This document shows positions 1-9,702 of a DNA stretch of 64,000 bases, one piece after another. Made by a program: the position numbers and the translations under genes. Origin of the DNA: Nocardia transvalensis (GTDB taxonomy: Bacteria > Actinomycetota > Actinomycetes > Mycobacteriales > Mycobacteriaceae); the NCBI RefSeq assembly GCF_015477765.1, contig NZ_JADLQQ010000008.1:372001-436000 (forward strand), read 5' to 3'. Position 1 is the stretch's first letter, and each line of letters begins with the position of its first letter. The notes beneath the pieces are model-generated. The model saw only the letters and a list, made by a program, of their open reading frames with translations, was not told where the DNA came from and did no database searches.

Positions 1-760
1 GACGATCACCTTTTTCGCCATCAAGGCCCCCTTCGCGTTCCGAGCGGATACCGGAGAGCAAAGCATAGCCCTCACGGCTAGGCAATCACCAATTTGTGCG
101 CGTGTCCGCGGTACTTCGCTTAACAGCGCCGGGCACACCCTTAGCCCGTGTTTCAAGTGTGGTCTGAGATGTGGGCGCGGCTGCGCGGTGCCCACACGAG
201 TGCTGGTGGTGACGAGCCGGTCGTCCTCAGTGGGTATCTGGTCGGTCGACGGGGACCGGGACCGTAACCACAAGCCCACGAAGATGTTCAGAAACCCACC
301 ATTCGCCTTGGTTGCGAAGCCAGGGCTCCTGTCCGATGTTTCTTGCACACCGATACTTCTTGGTCGGAGAATCGACGTACGAGTCCTGTCTCAGCGCCGC
401 ATCCCCGACAGGAGTGCATAAAGGCAAGCAGGGAGCGACGCATGTGGCGCGCTCTGCGGGTCCGCTACAGTCGAACCGTCAAGCTGGGCGATCAGCTGGG
501 CTGGCTACGCAAGCGAGCCCCGCACCGAGCACGACGGTCCTGGGCTTGTCTCGCTCTGATAGGGCTCGGCACTCGATATCACGCTTGGATAGGATCGAGG
601 ATACGCATCCACGAATTCGCGCGCGTACCTCCGATTCTGGGCAGAGGCTCGCGGTAAACGCGCGATCCGAACGGTTGCACTGCCTGAGTGCCGAGTCAGA
701 CCGCGAAGGCGGTGCGGGCGCCGTCCGAAGCCTGGTACGGCACGGCGCCGGAACTGTGGA
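1..760. other. No supported gene
   Basis: All open frames here are short, lack a ribosome binding site and show no recognisable domain. It lies downstream (on the minus strand) of the SDR remnant at 761-1120 and looks like decayed intergenic DNA. Confidence 0.5.
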
Positions 761-1120
761 TCAGCGGGTGATGTAGCCGCCTTTGGCGAAGATGGCTTGG
801 CAGGTGATCCAGCCGCCGCCAGCGCCCCCGGAATTCTACCAGTGGTGGCTGTCCTCGGTGCCGGGTCAGGCGTCCGTCCAAGGGGCCTGGGACTGGTGGC
901 ATTCCGCGCCTTCTGGGGTCTGCTGGGGTAGAAGAACGGGGTGTCCATTGGCCCGGGGGGCGACGATATTGACCGACATGTCGCGTGCGCCGAACTCTTT
1001 GGCCATTGCGCGGGTGAGGTATTCGAGCAGGGCCTTGGAGCCGGCACCTGCATGAGCACCGCGAAGGCCGTCGCGGAGCCTGCCCGCCGACCGCGATGTC
1101 ACGACCGTGGTCCTTGCACC
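761..1120 (-). pseudogene. Short-chain dehydrogenase/reductase remnant
   Basis: Three minus-strand frames together spell the C-terminal half of a classical SDR. One frame (about 1050-950) reads GSKALLEYLTRAMAKEFGAR followed by MSVNIVAP, the helix after the catalytic YxxxK and the strand before the P-G motif. A second frame has DTPFFYP. The third ends with GGWITCQAIFAKGGYITR and a stop at 761, the usual SDR C-terminus. The catalytic Tyr region and the N-terminal Rossmann GxxxGxG are missing, and at least two frameshifts separate the pieces. It cannot make an enzyme. Family assignment is from sequence patterns; substrate is unknown. Confidence 0.75.
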
Positions 1121-1571
1121 TGCTGCGACACCACCCTGCTTGCCCGCCCCCTCCTTACCCCTTCGCCACCCCCAGTCGAGCTGCCCGTCCTGCGGCTCGT
1201 CGTCCACGCAAGGATCCTCCCGGTCGCGGCCACAACAGAAAAAGACACCGCACCCGCCCAATGGCTACGCCACTAAAACCGCGACCGACACCGCCCGCTG
1301 GGCGACAGCCGCACGGTCGTAGCGTGTCAAATGGCACACATCTACCGGGCCAAACGCGCGCACCGGCACACGGAACAGATCAAGGCGGTGTAGAACTAGG
1401 GGGACACTGGCTCGTGTGGCCCGCCGATTCGCGGCCGAGCTACCGGGGGCGCAAACTTATACCGCCCCCGCTGACCGAGGACGCCGAGCCGGTCGAGACG
1501 CGACTGTTCTTGCACCTTGGCGCGGTTGGTGATTGACGTATAGAAGCACCACGATTCCAATTATTAGCGTA
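1121..1571. other. No supported gene
   Basis: Proline- and arginine-rich short frames only, with no ribosome binding sites or domains. The segment lies downstream of the convergently ending nSTAND gene and upstream of the SDR remnant. Confidence 0.45.
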
Positions 1572-4500
1572 TTAGTTGCACGGTGGTTTATAGGCCAGTC
1601 CCGGCAAAACTTGTGCCCACAGTGTGCTGTCTATATTTTGCGTAACGTTGCATATTCTCCTAACGGCGTGATCGATACCCATGTCCCAAATGAGGAGACC
1701 CTCATCATGCCCACTAACAACCAAATATTCATCCGTTGAGTTGAAGGCCACACTCCTCTTCGGTGCGGTCGATGGCACGGTCGAGAGAGTAATCGGCGTT
1801 GGATGGTCACGATTGGAAAAGTTCCATAACCGAACATCCCCATTGTAAGAACCTGTTGCGAGAAGGTTCCCGCCGGGGCTGAAATCCATAGAGTTGACTG
1901 CAGAGCTGTATCCAGTGAGTGGATCACCGACCGGGACCGGCTCGGTCGGTCGGCTGATGTCCCAAATTCTGGCAGTTTTATCGTCTCCTGCGGAGACCAG
2001 TGTGCGCCCGTCGGGGCTCAAGGCGACGCTATAGATCGAAGCCGCGCTAGCGGAGAGAGCGCGACCAATCTGCCGGGGCTGGGCGGGGTTAGACAAATCC
2101 CATAATTTGACCGTACCGAGGCTGTCGGCGGTTACGAGCAGTGTGCCGTCACGGTTGTACCGCATGCTGGTGACCCATCCGCTCGATACATGCACGGGGA
2201 CTCCAAGCGGCGTAGGAGACTTGGGGTCGGCGATGTTCCAGACCTGGACGGAGTGTTCGTCAGAGCTAGCAACCAGTATCGATGAGCTAGGGTTGAATAC
2301 TGCATTGGGCTCAAAACTGTTGCGAAGCGGAACTTTTGTAAACAGTCGCGGTTCACCGGGATTGGAGATGTCATACAGAAGAAACTCGGACGGAACCCGG
2401 TTGAGGACAGCCAAGGTCCGGCCTCCAGGGCTGATCGCGAGATTTCGGACTTGGGTGTTTGTCACCAGCTCGCCCAACCGATGTGGGGTATGAGGGTCGC
2501 GGGTATCCCAGATCTGGATCTTTCCTGCGTCTGTATTGGTGGCGAGGATCCTGCTCTTTGGATCTAATGCCATGTTGTCGATAGCGCCATGACTGGAAAT
2601 GGCATCGCCGGGCAGTGACCACAATCGGACGACGCCATCCTGGTTACCTGTGGCTACTATTCGTTGATTCGGGCTGATCGCAACGCCGAAGACACCCCCG
2701 TGTCTGCCTGTCAGGGGCCTGCCTATCATTCGGGGGTGTAGACCTTCCAGGTTCCATAGTTTCGCGGTGCCCTCGGTGCCGCCAGTGATCAGAGTCTGCC
2801 CCCCCGGGCCGAAGGCTAGGGACCATATTTTTCCGGTATGAGCCGGCAGCGTTGCATTGGCTGGGCGAGGTGCTGCAGAATTAGTCAAGTCCCACACTTG
2901 TACGATCCCGTCATCGTCGCCGGCGGCGAGCTTGAGACTGTCAGAACTGAACGCGACAGCGTGCACAACAGTAGAAAATCCGCCAAGCGGTGAGCCTATA
3001 GGCGTCGGCACGGCTGGATCGGCAACGCTCCACAACCGTACCGTCCTGTCGTCATTTGCGGTTGCCAGAAAACGACCGTTCGGGCTGAAAGCTATCGATC
3101 GGATCGCGCCCGCTTGGTTGTCGATCCGGCCGATCAAGACTGGCTTACTGGGATCAACAACATTCCACAATGCCACCGTATGATCGTCGTTGGAAGCGGC
3201 CAAAGTACGGCCGTCGGGGCTGAAAGTTGCATTGTAGACCGCACCGTTTCCGCCAATCAATGGGTCGGCTAACAATCGAGGCTTTAGCGGGTCTTGAACA
3301 TCAAACAGCCTTACCGCGTGATCTTCACCGCCTATGGCGAGCAAATTGCCATCGGGACTGAAGCCCGCAGCGGAAACGAAACCTTTAATGCCAGTAATAG
3401 GGATCCCCATCTGGTGAGGATGCGACGGATCCTTGGTGTCCCAAAGACGGACGCTTCCGTCTCCATAGGTTGAAGCGAGGAAACCGCGAGGTGAAAATGC
3501 AATACCCAAGACAGGGCTATCGGGTCCGGCGAGCGGCGTAGCCAGCGCCATGGTCTGGGTACCCAATAGGCGAGCTGCGACGTCAGGATCGTTGGGACGA
3601 AGCCGGTACGCGACCAGGTAAAGCTGGGCCGACACTGACGGATCGATGTCCTGAAGACTATCGGCTTTGGCCAATACCTCCTGGAAAATAGCGTCAGCGC
3701 GCTGTCTTTCAGCCGTCTGGCTCTTGTCGAAAAACCCTGCTGTCATGACCAGAACGATGACTCCGAGGGTCGCCAGAATCGTCTTGGTAAAGAAAGCCCG
3801 TCGCTGTGCCTTACGCCTCTCAGCGTTCGACGCCTCCAAGAATTCTCTAGTTGCTGTGGAGACCGGGGGAGTAGCGAAGTGGGTTTGTGCTGACTCCAGC
3901 CGAGCTCCGCGGTATAGGAGCGAATCATCACGGCCTGCCGCCACCCATTGCGCTGCATCCTCTTCCAGCTGCTGCCGAACCAAGTATCCGGCACGATCCT
4001 CATCGATCCACCTGCGGAGCCGCGGCCACGCGTCTAAGACGATCTCATGAGTGAGATACACCGCGTCACCATCGATCGTAATTAGGCGCGCCACGGTCAG
4101 TGTCTCCAATGCTGTCTCAGCTGAGTTGATGTTGCCGACGGTATGCAACAACTCCGAGCGTGAGGCAGTACGTCTGGTGTCGCGAGAGTTATGCCCGATC
4201 GTCACCAAACTGAGTAAAATTTGCTTAGCAACTTCCTGCTGTGACTCTGTCAAGCCATTCCAGGCTCGTTCGGCTGTCGTCGCTACCGAGCCCACGACGC
4301 CGCCAGACTCACGGTATCCAGCTACAGTCAGGCGCCGGCCTTCACGCTTTTGCCAAATCGCCTCCATAACATGCGACAGCAGCGGTAGTGTGTCGGAACT
4401 TGCCACCGAGCCTGAACGCTGGGCTCCTGTGCCGCAAAGCTCGGTAATTACCAACTCCTGAAGGCCGGGCTCCAGTACGAGCCCGGATAACTCAGCCGGG

Positions 4501-5522
4501 GCGGTGATTACTTCGCGAAGCTCATCCAGACGCATCGAATCAAGCACATAGCTGCGTTTGCTGAGCGCGCTGGCCAGGACCGGATAGTCCAGACATCGCG
4601 CGTAGAAGTCGGCCCTAACCGCAATAATTACGATCGATGCGTAGTCTGGACGACGAGCCGCAGCGCGTTCGAGGGTAGCAAGAAAGGCGTCGCGCTCGTG
4701 GTCGTCTTCGCATGCGGTAAACAGCTCTTCAAACTGGTCCACAATCATCAGGCGCTGACGGTCGTTCGCCCATCCATTCAGCCCAGCTATAATCGGGTCC
4801 TGATGCAATGGCGGGGTTGACGAGACTCTAGGCTTGACTAATTCCGCTGTGACGGCCTCGACCGTCGCCCGTAGTGAGGCCATCGGCGTGCTTCCGGGAT
4901 TCAGAGTTGCGATGGCCCACTCGTTCTCAGAATTGGTGAGGGTCGGGATCAGGCCGGCTTCGAGTAACGACGACTTCCCCGCGCCAGAAGCTCCCACTAA
5001 GACGACAAGCCCGTGAGGCTCCTCACTCTGCGCGATTTCCTGCACTAACGCAGCTAGCTCGTGTGTGGCACGCCTACGGCCAAAGAATAAGCGGAAGTCA
5101 TCACGCTGATACGGTTTCAAGCCGAGATATGGAATAGCTGCATCAGTCTTTACCGGCTTCGAGATTGCCCGAGTTGATTCTGTCCATAACTGTTGCCAGC
5201 GCTGAAGGTTGAGCAATGGGTCATCTATTGGGTGGCCTTGTCTTCTGGCCATATTGATCAATGTAATCAGGACTGGTGCGAGGGATTCAAATCGCGCTGG
5301 GACATTGCGGCCAGCTACCCAATCGCTTATACGTTGCGAAGACGCAGGAATCGCACGTCGTTCGCTGTTCGGCTGGCGTGCACGCGAGTTGGCCATCGTG
5401 GCCACACGCCTCATCGAGGGACTGCCAGCTGCCGCGAACAGCTCAGCAAATCTTTCTGCAAAGACATCTCTTGGTGAAGTCACCTTCACCTCATCAGATG
5501 CCGCAGCGTTCCCCCTTATCAC
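1572..5522 (-). CDS. nSTAND NTPase with membrane segment and WD40 repeats
   Basis: A 1316-residue signalling NTPase. Residues 1-100 carry a short helical, HTH-like region (S..RISDWVAGRNVP resembles the recognition part of XRE-type domains seen at the start of many actinobacterial STAND proteins). The NTPase has Walker A GASGAGKS at 177-184 and Walker B RLMIVDQFEELF at 257-268. A single hydrophobic helix lies at about 577-597, so the NTPase should be cytoplasmic and the C-terminal half outside or anchored at the membrane. From about 650 to the end runs a long series of WD40 repeats, recognisable by repeated VRLWD/AFSPDG units. STAND proteins oligomerise on ligand sensing, and some act in cell-death or antiphage defence. 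No effector domain is visible, so the role stays open. The neighbour at 5519-5983 overlaps its start by 4 nt. Confidence 0.85.
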   Translation of the reverse strand: MIRGNAAASDEVKVTSPRDVFAERFAELFAAAGSPSMRRVATMANSRARQPNSERRAIPASSQRISDWVAGRNVPARFESLAPVLITLINMARRQGHPIDDPLLNLQRWQQLWTESTRAISKPVKTDAAIPYLGLKPYQRDDFRLFFGRRRATHELAALVQEIAQSEEPHGLVVLVGASGAGKSSLLEAGLIPTLTNSENEWAIATLNPGSTPMASLRATVEAVTAELVKPRVSSTPPLHQDPIIAGLNGWANDRQRLMIVDQFEELFTACEDDHERDAFLATLERAAARRPDYASIVIIAVRADFYARCLDYPVLASALSKRSYVLDSMRLDELREVITAPAELSGLVLEPGLQELVITELCGTGAQRSGSVASSDTLPLLSHVMEAIWQKREGRRLTVAGYRESGGVVGSVATTAERAWNGLTESQQEVAKQILLSLVTIGHNSRDTRRTASRSELLHTVGNINSAETALETLTVARLITIDGDAVYLTHEIVLDAWPRLRRWIDEDRAGYLVRQQLEEDAAQWVAAGRDDSLLYRGARLESAQTHFATPPVSTATREFLEASNAERRKAQRRAFFTKTILATLGVIVLVMTAGFFDKSQTAERQRADAIFQEVLAKADSLQDIDPSVSAQLYLVAYRLRPNDPDVAARLLGTQTMALATPLAGPDSPVLGIAFSPRGFLASTYGDGSVRLWDTKDPSHPHQMGIPITGIKGFVSAAGFSPDGNLLAIGGEDHAVRLFDVQDPLKPRLLADPLIGGNGAVYNATFSPDGRTLAASNDDHTVALWNVVDPSKPVLIGRIDNQAGAIRSIAFSPNGRFLATANDDRTVRLWSVADPAVPTPIGSPLGGFSTVVHAVAFSSDSLKLAAGDDDGIVQVWDLTNSAAPRPANATLPAHTGKIWSLAFGPGGQTLITGGTEGTAKLWNLEGLHPRMIGRPLTGRHGGVFGVAISPNQRIVATGNQDGVVRLWSLPGDAISSHGAIDNMALDPKSRILATNTDAGKIQIWDTRDPHTPHRLGELVTNTQVRNLAISPGGRTLAVLNRVPSEFLLYDISNPGEPRLFTKVPLRNSFEPNAVFNPSSSILVASSDEHSVQVWNIADPKSPTPLGVPVHVSSGWVTSMRYNRDGTLLVTADSLGTVKLWDLSNPAQPRQIGRALSASAASIYSVALSPDGRTLVSAGDDKTARIWDISRPTEPVPVGDPLTGYSSAVNSMDFSPGGNLLATGSYNGDVRLWNFSNRDHPTPITLSTVPSTAPKRSVAFNSTDEYLVVSGHDEGLLIWDMGIDHAVRRICNVTQNIDSTLWAQVLPGLAYKPPCN

Positions 5523-5983
5523 AAGTACACCCCTAGTTGCGAAACCACGAACTTCTCGTCAGCGAGACGGTGCCCGGAGAGCTGCTCTGATCTCGGCAAC
5601 AGTCGAACTGATTGGCCCCAGATGGTAGCAGCGTCGCGATGGCCGCAGTCCGAGACACGGCTGACTGCTGAGGGGCGGGTGACATCGCCAGGTGTCGGAC
5701 CGAGCGTGTGGTCGCCGGAAGTGCCCGGCGGCAGCACTTCCCAGGTATATGGCCCAGGGTGCAGCGGATTGGCAACGAGTAAGCAACCGATCATGACCCA
5801 GCGAGCGATCGGGTGACGGCATTGTGCAGCGATAGCAGTGCCGCTGACTGCGTAATGGGTGCAGGCTTTGGAAGGCTGTATGTGGCGCACGAGTAGGGCT
5901 TCCACTGGTGTTAGCAAATCATCTGCCGATGCTGCGCGCTGGCCAAGAGGCACGAACCACGCGACAGTGGGGCCGTGGCTCAC
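5519..5983 (-). CDS. Possible small protein upstream of the nSTAND gene
   Basis: A 154-residue frame starting at GTG and ending in an ATGA overlap with the nSTAND NTPase start at 5522. The overlap is the only positive sign. No clear ribosome binding site precedes the GTG and no domain is recognised. A mildly hydrophobic stretch (ARWVMIGCLLVANP) sits near residue 70. It may be a real coupled partner of the NTPase or a fortuitous frame. Confidence 0.28.
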   Translation of the reverse strand: MSHGPTVAWFVPLGQRAASADDLLTPVEALLVRHIQPSKACTHYAVSGTAIAAQCRHPIARWVMIGCLLVANPLHPGPYTWEVLPPGTSGDHTLGPTPGDVTRPSAVSRVSDCGHRDAATIWGQSVRLLPRSEQLSGHRLADEKFVVSQLGVYL

Positions 5984-6299
5984 GGGTGAGCCTAATGGCG
6001 AGGTACCGCAACGCGACTACCGCAGCCGGTGCGGGCGGCACCAGATCGGATCTGAGACATGAGCATGTTACTGCGCGCTGGGACACCAGCCGCCGCTAGC
6101 GTCACAGTGGATAGCGGTTGTTGAAGCGCGACGCGCAAAGTCATACCGTCATCCGATACGCTAGCGGCCATCGCACCATCAACCTAGGACGGTCTCCTCC
6201 TCTGCAATCGCGTGTACCGCAGATGTCATTGGTGGCGGATAGAGCAAGCGCGCTGTTGAAGTTGGACACGGCCCCACAGTTTCAGAAGGCACGATCGAA
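5984..6299. other. No supported gene
   Basis: Intergenic DNA between the deaminase (ending at 6300, minus strand) and the nSTAND unit. It should hold the promoter of the minus-strand nSTAND unit, but no convincing -35/-10 pair was identified. Confidence 0.4.
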
Positions 6300-6950
6300 T
6301 TAGCGTGGACGTGTTTGGAAGATGATGTCCATGATTTCGGCGCCAACACCGCCTAACAGATATTCGGGCTGGTAAATCTCATGCGCTCGCGCAGCCAGCT
6401 CGGTTGCGCTGATAGCGATCTGGCCTACGCCTGATTTTCGGATTGTCTCGACAGAACTGGCCCACACCACGCGGGGGATCTTTGCCCAAGCAATCATACT
6501 AATGCACATGGCACAGGGCTCACCTGTGGTATATAGTGTAGTGTTCGACCAGTCGGTATTTCCGTACCGCTCGATATACGCATTGATCGCGACAACCTCC
6601 CCATGGTATCCCGGGTGGGCCGAACTATTATTGACTCCTTCCGCCATGAGTCGCCCGCTGTTGTCGACGATAACTGCTCCGAAAGGGTATCGCGGGTTGC
6701 TTGCCGCATTGCGGATCGCATGCATCATCTGTAGTTCATGGAATTGCCGTTGGGTCGCAGTCGGCCGGTAGTTGTCAAGGCGGCTCAGTGCAGTTTGTGT
6801 GGGTTCATCCAGCTCATACCTATCGGCTGCTGAACCCGTGCTTGGGGCGGTCGCGATCAGTGCCGTTACCGATGCGGTTAGCGCTAATGCAGCCGTGCGT
6901 CGTGGGACGGGCGATGGGGCGGGATTGGAAGTAGCTAGCTCCATGGTCAT
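6300..6950 (-). CDS. Exported cytidine/guanine-deaminase-like enzyme
   Basis: A 216-residue zinc-dependent deaminase of the CMP/dCMP and guanine deaminase superfamily. Zinc and catalytic residues are His116-Gly117-Glu118 (the usual motif is H/C-A-E) and Pro-Cys-Ala-Met-Cys at 145-149. The family hydrolyses an amino group from a nucleobase or nucleoside to give ammonia. The first 42 residues are unusual: a twin-arginine pair (PRRTA) precedes a hydrophobic stretch and an A-x-A-like site (GSAA), which looks like a Tat or Sec signal peptide. Most deaminases of this fold are cytosolic. This one may act outside the cell, for example on nucleosides or a secreted antibiotic. It stands alone between long gene-free stretches. 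Confidence 0.82.
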   Translation of the reverse strand: MTMELATSNPAPSPVPRRTAALALTASVTALIATAPSTGSAADRYELDEPTQTALSRLDNYRPTATQRQFHELQMMHAIRNAASNPRYPFGAVIVDNSGRLMAEGVNNSSAHPGYHGEVVAINAYIERYGNTDWSNTTLYTTGEPCAMCISMIAWAKIPRVVWASSVETIRKSGVGQIAISATELAARAHEIYQPEYLLGGVGAEIMDIIFQTRPR

Positions 6951-7131
6951 ACTTTGCCATGACGCTTGGGTCTGAACAGTGGATGCGGATAGCTGTCAGT
7001 AGCTCACAGGTGATCAACAGCAGTATTGGCGCCGGGTGCAGTCGGAAAATTTTCGTGGTGTGACTGCCTCTGGGTGTCCAGCCGACGGTTCTCCGAGCTG
7101 AGGTCGGTTAGAACTCGTCGGCTGTCTGGAG

Positions 7132-7179
7132 TGCCCGGTCCGGGCAGCCAGTCCCCCGATCTATGCCCGGCCCGGGCAT
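7132..7179. promoter_or_regulatory. Pair of near-identical palindromes, possible operator
   Basis: TGCCCGGTCCGGGCA at 7132-7146 and ATGCCCGGCCCGGGCAT at 7163-7179 share the half site TGCCCGG and lie about 32 bp apart centre to centre, close to three DNA turns. Two dimeric binding sites on one face of the helix is one reading; two GC-rich hairpins is another. The regulator is unknown. Confidence 0.35.
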
Positions 7180-7448
7180 TAGATCACTATCCTGAGCAGG
7201 GAGTTCTCTGCCAGGTCGACGAGTGCTGTGTCACGGATGCCGGTTCTGAATACGATGGCGTCGAACCGACTGCGTTGGTCCGTCAGGGGACTGTCGTGCA
7301 TATGGAAATTCCGGAGGATGCATTGCTCTTTGCGCCCGCTCTCAGTCATTCAAGGCGAAACGATCTCTCGCGCGTACTGCGGAGTCCGAGACTCGTCGAT
7401 CGTGTACGCACCCACCCGTGGTGAAGGTCGAACGTCCTAATCGTGGGT

Positions 7449-7498
7449 AGCGGTGCGTCGGCCTTAACAGTTTGGAGGGGAAAGACCGACGCACCGCT
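7449..7498. terminator. 13-bp perfect inverted repeat
   Basis: AGCGGTGCGTCGG at 7449-7461 pairs exactly with CCGACGCACCGCT at 7486-7498 around a 24-nt loop. There is no U-tract on either side. It could be an intrinsic terminator of the actinobacterial U-less type, an attenuator hairpin, or an old mobile-element end. Confidence 0.4.
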
Positions 7499-7829
7499 CC
7501 AATCCGCCGCCAACACGCGCACCATACATCGGTGTGCGTTGCCGCGCTTCATGCCAGGAGGGTGTGGTTGTCCGTTATTCCTTTGGCAGGATCCGGAATG
7601 ACGGAAACGGCCGAAATCTAGTAATTCGTCGAGCGACAGCTGGTGGGGTCTTCGTCACGAGCTGAAATTGTCGAGTTGCGATAGGAAATGCAAGTCTGGT
7701 GGCCAAATGGAGTGTCCGGCTCGGCACTGAGGCTCGTTAGCGATGCGAAGGAGCGGATGTGTTACAAGCCAACTGCTGCCGAGGCTGCACAGGAAATCTG
7801 GCCCATTCAATGGGCCCGCAGGGGGAATA

Positions 7830-8846
7830 ATGAGTACTGCTGGGAATGCCGGTTCGCCCGTCGTCAGAGCCCTTTCCGCGACGGGGTCGGTATGCGACCT
7901 TTCGCGGTGTTCAGATGTTGTTGATCTTCCGATATCCGACGTGTTGCCGGCGGATTCACCACCGCGAAGAACAGGAGTGAATACGAGCCATATAAGTATG
8001 CTAGCTGAATCGGCGGTTGCGTTTCCCCCGATTGTCGTCCAAAGATCGACGATGCAGGTCGTCGACGGCTGGCATCGATTGCATGCGGCTCAGCTGCGCG
8101 GTGAAACGACCATTGCGGCGGTGTTCTTCGATGGCGGTCCCGCGGATGCCTTTGTTCTGGCAGTGAAACTGAATGCGGCACATGGCTTGCCGTTGTCGCT
8201 TGCTGACCGGAAAGCCGCCGCGGCCCGGATTCTCTCGTCGTATCCGGACTGGTCGGACCGTTCGATCGCCGTGACCGTTGGTATTTCGCACCATACGGTC
8301 GCTGCCATCCGCAGGCGGTCGACTGGGAGATCTGCCCAGTCGACCAGTCGGATAGCGCGCAACGGCGTGTGGCATCGACCCAATGGGCAACAAGGTCGTC
8401 AACGTGCTGTCGAGCTGTTCACTGCGGACCCAGACGCGTCGGCACGGAAGGTTGCCTCGTTAGCTGGCATCTCGGTCACCACAGCGAAGGAAGTACGCAA
8501 GCTATTGCGGGCCGGTCGGCGACCCGTGTCATCACGGGAGCCCGCGGTGGTCGGGTCTCTCACATCCGAACCTCCGCATGAGCCTACCGGAGACGTTAGC
8601 GCGCCCGTCCCAACCAGGACCGACGCTGCCGAGTTGTTACAGCGGCTGCGTAGGGACCCCTCACTGCGTTTCAATGAAACCGGGCGCAAGCTTCTGCGCT
8701 GGCTAGAGAATCCCTTCGGAGAAGTCATAGATTGGGATTCAATTATTGAGAATATTCCTAGCCACTGCACTCCAAGCGTTGCCGAACTTGCTCGGCAACG
8801 CTCCCGAGATTGGCAACGACTGGCACACTTACTCGATCAACGCTGA
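7830..8846 (+). CDS. StrR-like (ParB-fold) pathway-specific activator
   Basis: The start is ATG 7830 (MSTAGNAG), preceded by an AGGGGG ribosome binding site; longer frames upstream lack one. The product is 338 residues. Its N-terminal half has the ParB/StrR pattern: a region with AFPPIVVQRSTMQVVDGWHR, then DAFVLAVKLNAAHGLPL and an HTH (WSDRSIAVTVGISHHTVAAI). StrR, NovG and relatives are DNA-binding activators of antibiotic clusters in actinomycetes. The gene stands at the left end of the biosynthetic cluster and reads towards it, so it is the likely cluster switch. A second HTH-like segment (RKVASLAGISVTTAKEVRKL) lies in the C-terminal half. Confidence 0.85.
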   Translation: MSTAGNAGSPVVRALSATGSVCDLSRCSDVVDLPISDVLPADSPPRRTGVNTSHISMLAESAVAFPPIVVQRSTMQVVDGWHRLHAAQLRGETTIAAVFFDGGPADAFVLAVKLNAAHGLPLSLADRKAAAARILSSYPDWSDRSIAVTVGISHHTVAAIRRRSTGRSAQSTSRIARNGVWHRPNGQQGRQRAVELFTADPDASARKVASLAGISVTTAKEVRKLLRAGRRPVSSREPAVVGSLTSEPPHEPTGDVSAPVPTRTDAAELLQRLRRDPSLRFNETGRKLLRWLENPFGEVIDWDSIIENIPSHCTPSVAELARQRSRDWQRLAHLLDQR

Positions 8847-8915
8847 GGCCGTGTCTTACGTGTATGTGGTTCGTCTTGCGGTGGGCCGTATCTGGTTGTG
8901 CCGCATAATCTTCGA

Positions 8916-9425
8916 CTCGTGGTCGATGAGTTGTCGAAACGCCTTATGTTGGACGGGCTCTGGGAGCGGGTGGAGCCGCTGTTGCCGGAGTTCAGTCCGC
9001 GCAAGCAGGGCGGTGGTACCACGCCGGCGGGCCAGTGAGCGGTGTGCACGGCGATGGTGTACGTACTGCACTGGCCAGTGGGTGTGCGTGGCGGCTGCTG
9101 CCACCATCGTTCGGGGTAAGCATGCCGCCCGTGCATCGCCGATTCAGCGTGTCGACCGAGGCCGGTGTTTGACGGCGACTACTCCGGGTTGTGCTGGGTG
9201 AGTTGGGCAGCCGCCGCTTGATCGGCTGGCCTCGGGCGGTGATCGACGCTGCGCCGGTGCAAGCGGAAAAGGGGCGATATGACCGGACCGAGCCCGGTCG
9301 ACCGCGGCAAGTCCAGCTCCAAGATCACGTTGCTGTTCGATTGTGCGAGAAACCCTCTGTCTGTGGGCATTTCGGCGGCCAATAGCAACTACGGCGAGGG
9401 CTGGTGCGGCGTCCCGGCCGTGTGC
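8916..9425 (+). pseudogene. IS5-family transposase remnant
   Basis: Broken pieces of an IS5-type transposase. The N-terminus LDGLWERVEPLLPEFSPRKQ (from about 8950) stops after TTPAGQ at 9038. A second frame reads VCTAMVYVLHWPVG, matching the conserved TAIVYVL region. A third frame carries AVIDAAPVQAEKG and TGPSPVDRGKSSSKI around 9238-9320, the first catalytic Asp region. Stops and frameshifts separate the parts and the C-terminal catalytic Glu region is missing. It separates the regulator from the enzymes. Confidence 0.8.
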
Positions 9426-9702
9426 TTGCTATGCGCGTGGTACGTGCCATGCCTTGAGGAAGTAGGGCCGATGCGGCGCGAAAGACTGGACAACCGCTAG
9501 TCCTTTTTGATGGTTGGTGATAGATTAATTTTCGCGTTGATCGGTGAACGTATGGCATGTTCATTTCGGGGAGTTTAATTCATTTTCATTGTCAAGTCGG
9601 CTTCTTCCGGACGCTTGCGTTCGGGTATGGATCGCATGCGGCAGCTAATTCCGGCGTGTGATTCCTCGCCGGAGAGCAGCTTCTTAAGCGGAGGTAACAC
9701 TC

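Larger units (their letters stand above)
6951..7829. other. Gene-free stretch with palindromes
   Basis: No frame in this 0.88 kb is convincing. The stretch holds two similar CCGG-centred palindromes (7132-7179) and a 13-bp perfect inverted repeat (7449-7498), both listed separately. It is the likely control region of the StrR-like gene that begins at 7830. Confidence 0.45.

Noticed and set aside
7243..7266. GTTC...GAAC pair upstream of the StrR-like gene as a StrR-type binding site
   Set aside because: The spacing and inner bases do not fit the known StrR consensus arrangement.
7026..7424. 132-codon plus-strand frame upstream of the StrR-like gene
   Set aside because: Runs through the twin palindromes and has no coding pattern or binding site.
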